Origin: an uncultured Oscillospiraceae bacterium
GTDB lineage: Bacteria > Bacillota > Clostridia > Oscillospirales > Oscillospiraceae
DNA length: 8,267 nt
Direction of reading: 5' to 3'
Assembly: GCA_944385305.1 (NCBI GenBank)
Contig: CALWWS010000016.1
Coordinates: 1 to 8,267, forward strand
Shown: piece by piece, positions 1 to 5,895 of the stretch
Position numbering within the stretch: the first letter of the stretch is position 1
Layout of the letters: every line of letters begins with the position of its first letter
The notes under the pieces: generated by a model
What the model was told of the DNA's origin: nothing
Databases searched by the model: none
What the model saw: the letters and a program-made list of their open reading frames with translations, nothing else
Program-made: the position numbers and the translations under genes

Positions 1-2
1 GC

Positions 3-1913
3 CTGCGCCCCAAGGGCTCCACGGTGAACTCCACCGGCGGCGTGGCCAGCGGCCCCATCTCCTTCATGAAGGTCTTTAACGCCGCCACCGAGGCGGTCAA
101 GCAGGGGGGCACCCGCCGGGGGGCCAACATGGGTATCCTCCGGGTGGATCACCCGGACATCATGGAGTTTATTACCTGTAAGAACAACCTCACCGAGATC
201 ACCAACTTCAACATCTCCGTGGGCATTACCGAGGCCTTTATGCAGGCCGTGCAGAGCGGCGGGGAGTACAATCTGGTGGACCCCTGCACCAGGCAGGTCA
301 CCGGCCGGCTCAACGCCCGGGAGGGGTTTGACACCATTGTGCACTCCGCCTGGCAGACCGGAGAGCCGGGCATCATCTTCCTGGACCGGCTCAACCGGGA
401 CAACGCTGTCCCCTCCCAGGGGGAGATCGAGTCCACCAACCCCTGCGGGGAGCAGCCCCTGCTGCCCTATGAGAGCTGCAACCTGGGCTCCATCAACCTG
501 GTCAACCACATCCGCCCCACCGCCCAGGGCTGGGAGCTGGACACCGCTAAGCTGGAGGACACCATCCGCAAGGCGGTTCACTTCCTGGACAATGTGATTG
601 AGGTCAACAAGTACCCCCTGGATGAGATTGAGCGGGTCACCAAGGCCACCCGGAAAATCGGCCTGGGGGTGATGGGCTTTGCGGACATGCTGCTGCACAT
701 GGGCGTGCCCTACAACAGTGAGGCGGGCGTGGCCCTGGCCCGGGAGGTCATGGATACGGTAAACACCATCGGCCACCAGGAGAGCCAGCACCTGGCGGAG
801 ATCCGGGGCGCCTTCCCCCTCTTCTCCCAGAGCATCTACAAGGACGGCGCCCCCCTGCGCAACGCCACCGTCACCACTATCGCCCCCACGGGCACCCTGT
901 CCATCATCGCCGGGGTGTCCTCCGGGGTGGAGCCGGTGTTCGCCTACGCCTATATCCGCAACGTGATGGACCACACCCACCTCATTGAGACCAACCAAAT
1001 CCTCAAGGACACCCTGGTGGAGGCCGGCCTCTACTCCCAGGAGCTGATGCAGCAGATCGTGGAGCAGGGCTCCCTGGCCCATGTAGACGGCATCCCCGAG
1101 GATATCAAGCGGGTGTTTGTGTGTGCCCACGACGTCTCCCCCATCTGGCACGTGAAGATGCAGGCCGCCTTCCAGGAGTACACCGACAACGCGGTGAGCA
1201 AGACGGTGAACTTCCCCCACTCCGCCACCAAGGAGGAGGTGGCCGAGGTCTACCGCCTGGCCTACACCCTGGGCTGTAAGGGCACCACCATCTACCGGGA
1301 CGGCTCCCGCAACGAGCAGGTGCTCAACATCGGCAAGGTGAACGACGGCAAGCAGCCGGCAGAGAAGAAGGAAGAGCCCCAGGCCGACTACGGCCATATT
1401 CTCCCCCGATCCCGTCCGGCGGTAACCACCGGCTTTACTGAGAAGGTGAAGATCGGCTGCGGCAACCTGTATATCACCGTCAACTATGACGAGAAGGGGA
1501 TCTGCGAGGTGTTCACCAACACCGGCCGGGCCGGCGGCTGTCCCAGCCAGAGCGAGGCCACCGCCCGCCTGGTGTCTGTGGGTATCCGCTCGGGCATGGA
1601 CCCCAAGGAGATCATCCAGCAGCTCAAGGGCATCCGCTGCCCCTCCTGCCTGCGCCAGCAGGGCGTGCCGGTGATGTCCTGCCCCGACGCCATTGCCAAG
1701 GCTCTGGAGAAGGTGCTCAAGGTCTCCCAGAACGGCACCCACGAGCCTGTCCCCGCCCCCATGGCCGCCGGACAGCCCGCCCCCATCCCCCGGCCCGGGG
1801 TCTCCCCCGCCGAGGCCAAGCTGGCCAAGTACTGCCCCGAGTGCGGCGCCAAGCTGGAGCACGAGGGAGGCTGCGTCACCTGCCGGGACTGCGGCTACTC
1901 CAAGTGCGGCTGA
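3..1913 (+). CDS. nrdJ: Adenosylcobalamin-dependent (class II) ribonucleotide reductase NrdJ, 5'-truncated by the window edge
   Basis: This enzyme reduces ribonucleotides to deoxyribonucleotides for DNA synthesis in the cytoplasm, using adenosylcobalamin to make the thiyl radical. The frame is open from the first full codon (LRPKGSTVNSTGGVASGP), so the true start lies upstream. NrdJ proteins usually run well over 700 residues and 636 codons are visible, so an N-terminal portion including one redox cysteine is missing. The NPCGE motif (codons 438-452) supplies the radical cysteine (444-446) with its Asn and Glu partners, and CNLGSINL follows shortly after. PTGTLS (885-902) matches the substrate phosphate-binding loop. 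After a charged linker (about 1340-1400) comes a TSCPD-type domain (about 1415-1665) with GCGNLY and GGCPSQSEA. A Cys-rich tail (1833-1910) has CPEC, CVTC, CRDC and a terminal SKCG; in this family such tails relay electrons or bind zinc. The gene is convergent with the ATPase gene downstream. Identification is secure; the start is not visible. Confidence 0.96.
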   Translation: MRPKGSTVNSTGGVASGPISFMKVFNAATEAVKQGGTRRGANMGILRVDHPDIMEFITCKNNLTEITNFNISVGITEAFMQAVQSGGEYNLVDPCTRQVTGRLNAREGFDTIVHSAWQTGEPGIIFLDRLNRDNAVPSQGEIESTNPCGEQPLLPYESCNLGSINLVNHIRPTAQGWELDTAKLEDTIRKAVHFLDNVIEVNKYPLDEIERVTKATRKIGLGVMGFADMLLHMGVPYNSEAGVALAREVMDTVNTIGHQESQHLAEIRGAFPLFSQSIYKDGAPLRNATVTTIAPTGTLSIIAGVSSGVEPVFAYAYIRNVMDHTHLIETNQILKDTLVEAGLYSQELMQQIVEQGSLAHVDGIPEDIKRVFVCAHDVSPIWHVKMQAAFQEYTDNAVSKTVNFPHSATKEEVAEVYRLAYTLGCKGTTIYRDGSRNEQVLNIGKVNDGKQPAEKKEEPQADYGHILPRSRPAVTTGFTEKVKIGCGNLYITVNYDEKGICEVFTNTGRAGGCPSQSEATARLVSVGIRSGMDPKEIIQQLKGIRCPSCLRQQGVPVMSCPDAIAKALEKVLKVSQNGTHEPVPAPMAAGQPAPIPRPGVSPAEAKLAKYCPECGAKLEHEGGCVTCRDCGYSKCG

Positions 1914-1930
1914 TCCCGCCAGAAGCAACC

Positions 1931-1960
1931 AGCGCCGGACCGTTTTTTCGGTCCGGCGCT
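1931..1960 (+). terminator. Rho-independent-type terminator of nrdJ
   Basis: A perfect 12-bp stem (1931-1942 pairs with 1949-1960) is closed by a T6 loop, 17 bases after the nrdJ stop codon, and followed by GTCTGTTTTC. The moderately T-rich tail favours termination of plus-strand transcripts. Minus-strand transcripts of the convergent ATPase gene would form the same hairpin but lack a clear U tract, so action in that direction is less certain. Confidence 0.85.
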
Positions 1961-1979
1961 GTCTGTTTTCCACTGTGCC

Positions 1980-3389
1980 TCAGCCCTCCTCCCGGAGGTC
2001 CTCCACCGTAAGGGCCATGAGAGTCTCCCGATCCGGGTGCTCCAGCCCGGCCACCCGGTCAGACTGCCGGGCCACCGCCCGCTCAAAGAGATTGCGCACA
2101 TCCCGGGCATTTCCGAAGTTCTCGTCCCGGTTCTCATAGAGGCTGTCAAAATACTCTGAGGCATATTTCTCCACATTATCATCTATCGTATACCCATTTT
2201 TGCGGCACATGGAGGAGAAAATCTCCATCAGCTGCGCCCCGTTGTAGTCCTCAAAGAAAAAGTACTTGTTGAAGCGGCTCTCCAGCCCCGGGTTGGCGTG
2301 GATAAACTGCTCCATCAGCCCGGTGTACCCCGCCACAATGACAATAAAGTCCTCCCGGTGATCCTCCATGGCCTTGAGTAATGTCTCAATGGCCTCCCGG
2401 CCGAAGTCGTTGGGGGCGTCCTGGTTGGCCAGGGCGTAGGCCTCGTCAATGAAGAGCACTCCGCCCAGGGCTTTTTCAATCATCTGACTGGTCTTGATGG
2501 CGGTCTGACCCACAAAACCGGCTACAAGGCCCGACCGGTCCACCTCCACCAGCTGCCCCTTGGACAGCACGCCGATGGCCCGGTAGATCCCCGCCAGCAG
2601 CCGGGCCACCGTGGTCTTGCCTGTGCCCGGGTTGCCCAGAAAGACCAGGTGTAGGGACATGGGCGGGACGGGCAGCTGGTGCTCCCGGCGCAGCCTGCGC
2701 ACCTTCACCAGATTGATCAGACTCTTCACATCTGCCTTCACCTTGTCCAGGCCGCACAGCCCTTCCAGCTCGGCCAGCAGCTCCTCCAGAGTGGGGAGCG
2801 GTTCCTCCTCTGCCTGCGCCTCCTGCTTCTCCCCCGTCGGGGCGCCGGTATCCCGCCCGGCCAGGGGGGCTCGCCGGGTGACAAACTCGGATGCGTCCAG
2901 CCCGGCATGCCCCTGCTCCCCCGGCCCCAGGGCGGCGGACATCTGCCCGGCACACCGGTTGACAAAGGCGGCCTCCTCCTCGCTGACCACGTCGTCCACT
3001 GCGGCAAACAGCAGCAGCATCAGCACAGTCAGATCAATAAAGCGCCGGGCAAGCGTCCCCCCCGTCTGCCTGCCCCACTCCAGCATCTTCCCAAAAAAGT
3101 TGGGGGAGCAAAAGCCTGGAAACTCCGCCACGGCGGTGGACAGCTCCCAGAAGAGAGCCGAGGGGGGCTGGTTCCCTCTGGTATAGATGGCGTTGTAGTA
3201 CTCCACATGGCGGGGCGTCACCGCGCTCCCGTCCTCTCTCCAGACCCCCAGAGCGCAGGCGCGCATAAACCCGTCCACCTCCCGGGCAAACTGCGCTCCC
3301 AGCTCGGGAGCGGCGATCTGCCTCCGGAAGGCGGATATCCCGTCGCTGTACTGCCGGTGTACCTGCCCGGCATCAATGGAACCGCTCAC
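1980..3389 (-). CDS. CbbX/SpoVK-type AAA+ ATPase with TerB-like N-terminal segment
   Basis: A predicted cytoplasmic ATP-driven remodelling protein of about 469 residues; its client is unknown. The C-terminal AAA+ module (about 205-469) has Walker A GNPGTGKTT (252-260), Walker B VLFIDEA (311-317), a sensor-1 region VIVAGYT (350-356), a likely arginine finger in NPGLESRF (R372) and a sensor-2-like GNARDVRN (426-433). This is the order in CbbX, SpoVK and the EccA AAA+ module. Before it, a helical segment at about 120-150 (LLLFAAVDDVVSEEEAAFV) resembles the TerB-like pattern of a hydrophobic helix, an acidic D-D turn, then E-E. A charged, low-complexity linker follows (about 150-205). The GTG start at 3389 was chosen because GGGAGGGGG lies 7 bases upstream; the longer TTG frame from 3449 would include the promoter -10 box. 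The gene is transcribed divergently from the BIG2 membrane protein gene. The ATPase class is sure, the TerB resemblance moderate, the role unknown. Confidence 0.9.
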   Translation of the reverse strand: MSGSIDAGQVHRQYSDGISAFRRQIAAPELGAQFAREVDGFMRACALGVWREDGSAVTPRHVEYYNAIYTRGNQPPSALFWELSTAVAEFPGFCSPNFFGKMLEWGRQTGGTLARRFIDLTVLMLLLFAAVDDVVSEEEAAFVNRCAGQMSAALGPGEQGHAGLDASEFVTRRAPLAGRDTGAPTGEKQEAQAEEEPLPTLEELLAELEGLCGLDKVKADVKSLINLVKVRRLRREHQLPVPPMSLHLVFLGNPGTGKTTVARLLAGIYRAIGVLSKGQLVEVDRSGLVAGFVGQTAIKTSQMIEKALGGVLFIDEAYALANQDAPNDFGREAIETLLKAMEDHREDFIVIVAGYTGLMEQFIHANPGLESRFNKYFFFEDYNGAQLMEIFSSMCRKNGYTIDDNVEKYASEYFDSLYENRDENFGNARDVRNLFERAVARQSDRVAGLEHPDRETLMALTVEDLREEG

Positions 3390-3437
3390 CGCGCTTCCCC
3401 CTCCCTTTCCCGGGGCGGAGCGCCCCGCTGCACCCGT

Positions 3438-3466
3438 ATTATATCCCAAAGTCCCCGCCGGTTCAA
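3438..3466 (-). promoter_or_regulatory. Sigma-A-like promoter of the AAA+ ATPase gene
   Basis: On the minus strand TTGAAC (3466-3461) and a consensus TATAAT (3443-3438) are separated by exactly 17 bases. Transcription would begin near 3431, giving a leader of about 40 bases before the GTG at 3389, with GGGAGGGGG at about 3405-3397 as ribosome-binding site. The -10 box lies inside the longest possible open frame, which argues against the upstream TTG start. Confidence 0.75.
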
Positions 3467-3522
3467 GGCGGGCAAGCAGTTAACATAAATATTAAAAAAC
3501 ATTTACAAATCATCTCCCACCG

Positions 3523-3551
3523 TTGACTGTTTTCCCCCCAGCGTGTAGAAT
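3523..3551 (+). promoter_or_regulatory. Sigma-A-like promoter of the zinc-ribbon/BIG2 gene
   Basis: TTGACT (3523-3528) and TAGAAT (3546-3551) are separated by 17 bases. An A/T-rich stretch just upstream (3481-3510) could act as an UP element. Transcription would start near 3558, leaving a short leader of about 26 bases with the GGAGGG ribosome-binding site at 3572-3577. This is back to back with the ATPase promoter, about 57 bases away. Confidence 0.75.
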
Positions 3552-3583
3552 GAGAGGGAAGTATGTCAACTGGAGGGATTCCT

Positions 3584-4573
3584 ATGGCATCCAAGCGCTC
3601 CACCGGCACCCGGCCGGAGATGATCCACTGCGAATTCTGCGGCGAGGACTACGCCGCCTCCTATAAGCGCTGCCCCTTCTGCGATGAGATGGGGGATGAT
3701 TACACCGAGGAGGAGGGCGGCCGGCCCCGGGGGGGCAAGCGGCTGCTGGGCGGCGCGCCCCGGGGAGGCGGCTATGGCGGTCCCCCCTCTGTTTTGAAGA
3801 TTATCGGCACGGTGATCTCCCTGGCTCTGATTGTTGCGGCGGTAATCATCGTCATCTCCATCATCAAACCCCTGGTGGACAAGGGCCAAACCACTACGCC
3901 CCCAACCTCTCCCGCTGTGACCGATTCGGCCTCCCCCGCCCCCTCGGACACCCAGGAGCAGAATCCGTCGCCCACCGACTCCGCCCAGCCGGACGAATCG
4001 GCGCAGCCCAGCCCGGAGCCCAGCAATACAATCCCCGCTACCCAGACTGCCACTGGCTTTACCATCAACCGCAGCGACTTCACTCTGTCCGCCGCAGGGG
4101 AAACGTGGGATCTGGACCCCACCTTCACCCCCTCGGGCACCACCGGCACCATCACCTGGGTGAGCGACAAGCCGGAGGTTGCCACGGTGGATGAAAACGG
4201 CGTGGTCACCGCGGTAAACAAGGGCACTGCCAACATCACCGCCACTATGGCGGGGGGCTTCTCCCAGAGCTGTATCGTCCGGTGCAACTTCGCCGCGGTG
4301 AGCACCTCGTCGGGCACCCAGTCTGGGAGCAGCAGCACCACGGGCTCCCTCTCCCTCAACCACACCGACTTTACCTTCAGCAGCATGAGCGACCCCTCGG
4401 TCACCATGAAGGTAAGCGGCACCTCCTCCACCCCCACCTGGAGCATCTCCAACAGCGCGGTGGCCACCATCACCGCCGGAGGCGTGGTCTCCCCGGCAGG
4501 CAAGGGAACAGCCACCATCACCTGCACGGTGGATGGGCAGACCCTAACCTGTATTGTCCGCTGCAATTTCTGA
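3584..4573 (+). CDS. Zinc-ribbon, single-pass membrane protein with two BIG2 (bacterial Ig-like) domains
   Basis: A predicted membrane-anchored protein of 329 residues; function unknown. In order: an N-terminal zinc ribbon with CEFC (16-19) and CPFC (30-33); an acidic then Gly/Arg-rich stretch (35-68); a transmembrane helix (about 73-94, IIGTVISLALIVAAVIIVIS); a Pro/Ser/Thr/Asp linker (about 101-157); and two BIG2-like repeats (about 158-236 and 256-329). Each repeat carries a TWxxS-x-AxxT-type core and ends in the same CIVRCNF. Basic residues before the helix predict the zinc ribbon inside and the BIG2 domains outside the cell. The start was set at ATG 3584 because GGAGGG sits 6 bases upstream; ATG 3563 would leave almost no leader after the predicted transcription start. 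BIG2 domains are commonly found in surface and adhesion proteins. Each paired-Cys terminus (C230/C234, C323/C327) is unusual for BIG2 and could form a disulfide or bind metal. Confidence 0.85.
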   Translation: MASKRSTGTRPEMIHCEFCGEDYAASYKRCPFCDEMGDDYTEEEGGRPRGGKRLLGGAPRGGGYGGPPSVLKIIGTVISLALIVAAVIIVISIIKPLVDKGQTTTPPTSPAVTDSASPAPSDTQEQNPSPTDSAQPDESAQPSPEPSNTIPATQTATGFTINRSDFTLSAAGETWDLDPTFTPSGTTGTITWVSDKPEVATVDENGVVTAVNKGTANITATMAGGFSQSCIVRCNFAAVSTSSGTQSGSSSTTGSLSLNHTDFTFSSMSDPSVTMKVSGTSSTPTWSISNSAVATITAGGVVSPAGKGTATITCTVDGQTLTCIVRCNF

Positions 4574-4582
4574 AAATAATCC

Positions 4583-4629
4583 AACAAAATCAGGCACAGC
4601 CGCTTAAAACGGCTGTGCCTGATTTTGTT
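4583..4629. terminator. Bidirectional terminator between the BIG2 gene and lysR
   Basis: A perfect 20-bp inverted repeat (4583-4602 pairs with 4610-4629) has a 7-base loop. The stem has a GC-rich core and A/T-rich outer ends, so each strand's transcript ends in a U-rich run (GATTTTGTT on plus; GATTTTGTTGGATTATTTTC on minus). It lies 9 bases after the BIG2 stop. On the other side it overlaps the first two bases of the LysR stop codon as written on the plus strand (4628-4630). It serves both convergent genes. Confidence 0.93.
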
Positions 4630-5563
4630 ACAGGTATGGGGCCCCCCGGTATTCCTCCAGAGCCTCCTTGATGAAAATATCCACTTCGGGAATATTGCGG
4701 TGATTGAGCCGGTCATAGGCCAGATAAAAGGGAAGCCGGCACCCGTCCAGGAAAATGGGACACAGGGCCTGGGTAATACCCGGATGCCCATACCGGAGCT
4801 GGCAGCGCATTACGCTGGTAAACCCCAGGCCCTGGGTGGTGAGATCCACCGCCAGCGGCAGAGAAGACGCCTTAATCTCCGATTTTGCCTTGAAATGCAG
4901 CCGCTTCAAAGTCTCCTCGGTAATATAGCTCATCACCGCGATGGGCTTGCAGTGAATGATGGATACGCCGGTGAGCTTGGACAGATCCAATACCAGGGGG
5001 TGCTCCAGATCGGCGCTGGCGGTGTCGTACTCCGCCAGCGCCGGGTGCTCCCGCAGGCCGGCCAGATAGAGATCTTCATAACACAACAGCTCGGAACAAA
5101 TTCCGCTGTCCGGTATCACGTCACACACAAAAGCGGCATCCAGCTGATGGGCGTTAATCCGCTGGCACAGATTTCCCGAAATATCCTGGATTGGGTCAAT
5201 CTGAATCTGAGGATACCGCTTGAGCATCCGCGGAATGATTCTGGAGAGAATGTACTCTCCTGCCACCAGGGGGACACCCACCTTAATGGGCTTTCCCGAG
5301 AGCAGAGCGTGCTCCCGCAGCTCGTGGCGAAGGGTGTTCTCCAGCTCCAGAATGGCGCTGGCATAGGTGCAGAACTGCTTACCTGCACTGGTAAGCTGAA
5401 TGGGGGTGGCGGAGCGGTCAAAGAGCACCACACCCAGCCGCTTCTCCAGCGTGCTGATATACCGGCTCAGGGCCGGCTGGGAGATGTAGAGCAGCTCCGC
5501 CGCCTTGCTGAAGCTCTGGCATTTCGCAATGGTAAGCGTATACTGGTAGTCCTTCTCGTTCAC
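4628..5563 (-). CDS. LysR-type transcriptional regulator
   Basis: A cytoplasmic DNA-binding regulator of 311 residues, the usual LysR length. The N-terminal winged helix-turn-helix (about 5-60) has the family signature: SFSKAAELLYISQPALSRYI at 17-36, then TLEKRLGVVLFDR at 38-50 and LTSAGK soon after. The rest is a two-lobed effector-binding domain, beginning near KPIKVGVPLVAGEYIL, that would sense a small molecule. The GTG start at 5563 was chosen because GGGGGAGGGG lies 5 bases upstream and translation opens with VNEKDYQY; a longer frame from a TTG at 5626 runs through the leader repeats and has no evident ribosome-binding site. It is divergent from the M14 deacylase gene, so it probably regulates that gene, the TRAP genes and itself. 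The effector is not recognisable from sequence. Its terminator begins within its stop codon. Confidence 0.93.
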   Translation of the reverse strand: MNEKDYQYTLTIAKCQSFSKAAELLYISQPALSRYISTLEKRLGVVLFDRSATPIQLTSAGKQFCTYASAILELENTLRHELREHALLSGKPIKVGVPLVAGEYILSRIIPRMLKRYPQIQIDPIQDISGNLCQRINAHQLDAAFVCDVIPDSGICSELLCYEDLYLAGLREHPALAEYDTASADLEHPLVLDLSKLTGVSIIHCKPIAVMSYITEETLKRLHFKAKSEIKASSLPLAVDLTTQGLGFTSVMRCQLRYGHPGITQALCPIFLDGCRLPFYLAYDRLNHRNIPEVDIFIKEALEEYRGAPYL

Positions 5564-5590
5564 CTGATCCCCTCCCCCAGTCCACGTTCT

Positions 5591-5644
5591 GCAAAAATTC
5601 CAGCATAAATTCCAGTCTTTCCACAAAATTCAGCAAAAATTTTA
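5591..5644. repeat. Imperfect A-tract repeats in the lysR leader region
   Basis: Four related units lie between lysR and its promoter: GCAAAAATTCCA (5591-5602), GCATAAATTCCA (5603-5614), ACAAAATTCA (5623-5632) and GCAAAAATTTTA (5633-5644). The first two and last two are adjacent; an 8-base break separates the pairs. The A-tracts recur at roughly 10-19 base intervals, which could bend the DNA or mark protein-binding sites. The role is not known. Confidence 0.5.
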
Positions 5645-5672
5645 TGCCTGTTGCAGCAAATTACACCCGCCC

Positions 5673-5705
5673 AACATGGGGAGTTTCGGCTTCACTCCCC
5701 TTGTT
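5673..5705. other. Stem-loop in the lysR leader
   Basis: GGGGAGT (5678-5684) pairs with ACTCCCC (5694-5700) around a 9-base loop. One T-T mismatch away, AACA (5673-5676) pairs with TGTT (5702-5705). If the predicted minus-strand promoter is used, this structure lies at the very 5' end of the lysR message, where it could stabilise it or act in attenuation. Read on the plus strand it resembles a weak terminator (TTGTTT follows), but no plus-strand gene ends here. Confidence 0.45.
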
Positions 5706-5719
5706 TGCGCAGTTTTATT

Positions 5720-5745
5720 ATTATATAACAAAAATGATATGTCAA
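5720..5745 (-). promoter_or_regulatory. Probable lysR promoter
   Basis: On the minus strand a consensus TTGACA (5745-5740) is followed by TATAAT (5725-5720) after only 14 bases, or by AATAAT (5722-5717) after the ideal 17. The second spacing is more likely functional. A leader of about 145-150 bases would precede the GTG at 5563. The -35 box lies within one copy of the GTCAAGCAT direct repeat, so a bound regulator could block it. Confidence 0.55.
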
Positions 5746-5787
5746 GCATTTCAAAAGAGGTTTTTGACTTCTTAAAAAGTCAAGCAT
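5739..5787. promoter_or_regulatory. Candidate LysR operator: direct and inverted repeats between divergent promoters
   Basis: GTCAAGCAT occurs at 5741-5749 and again at 5779-5787, 38 bases apart; with two more upstream bases the copies match at 10 of 11 positions. The second copy also forms the right arm of TTGACTT-N6-AAGTCAA (5764-5770 and 5777-5783). The first copy covers the -35 of the lysR promoter; the inverted repeat covers the -35 and part of the spacer of the deacylase promoter. LysR proteins typically bind dyad sites between divergent genes, so this is the strongest operator candidate. Binding itself is inferred. Confidence 0.55.
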
Positions 5788-5792
5788 AAAAT
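5764..5792 (+). promoter_or_regulatory. Promoter of the deacylase-TRAP cluster
   Basis: TTGACT (5764-5769) and TAAAAT (5787-5792) are separated by 17 bases. The start would be near 5799, leaving an A/T-rich leader of about 97 bases before the ATG at 5896. No riboswitch fold was recognised in this leader. A short GAATTG/CAATTC inverted repeat (5846-5851 and 5863-5868, 11 bases apart) is the only other structure seen there. Confidence 0.7.
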
Positions 5793-5895
5793 CAGCCATA
5801 AGAAAGGCGCCTGTACAAAGAAAAATTAGTGGTTTTGTCAACGCAGAATTGCCTCACAAAGACAATTCAAATTTTTTAAGGATGAGGTGCATATT

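Noticed and set aside
3100..3140. Possible transmembrane helix in the ATPase N-terminal region, or a fragment of a separate gene
   Set aside because: The hydrophobic stretch LTVLMLLLFAAV is short and runs into an acidic TerB-like turn, fitting a buried helix in a soluble domain; the frame is continuous.
2679..3488. A 269-codon plus-strand open frame opposite the AAA+ ATPase gene
   Set aside because: It is an antisense shadow: the minus strand encodes a clear Walker A/B ATPase, and the plus product is Pro/Gly/His-rich without motifs.
3772..4791. A 339-codon minus-strand open frame spanning the BIG2 gene and the lysR 3' end
   Set aside because: It crosses the bidirectional terminator and runs antisense to a gene with a clear domain layout and its own promoter.
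5799..5895. Possible riboswitch in the deacylase leader
   Set aside because: The leader is short and A/T-rich with only a 6-bp inverted repeat; no known riboswitch pattern or terminator is present.
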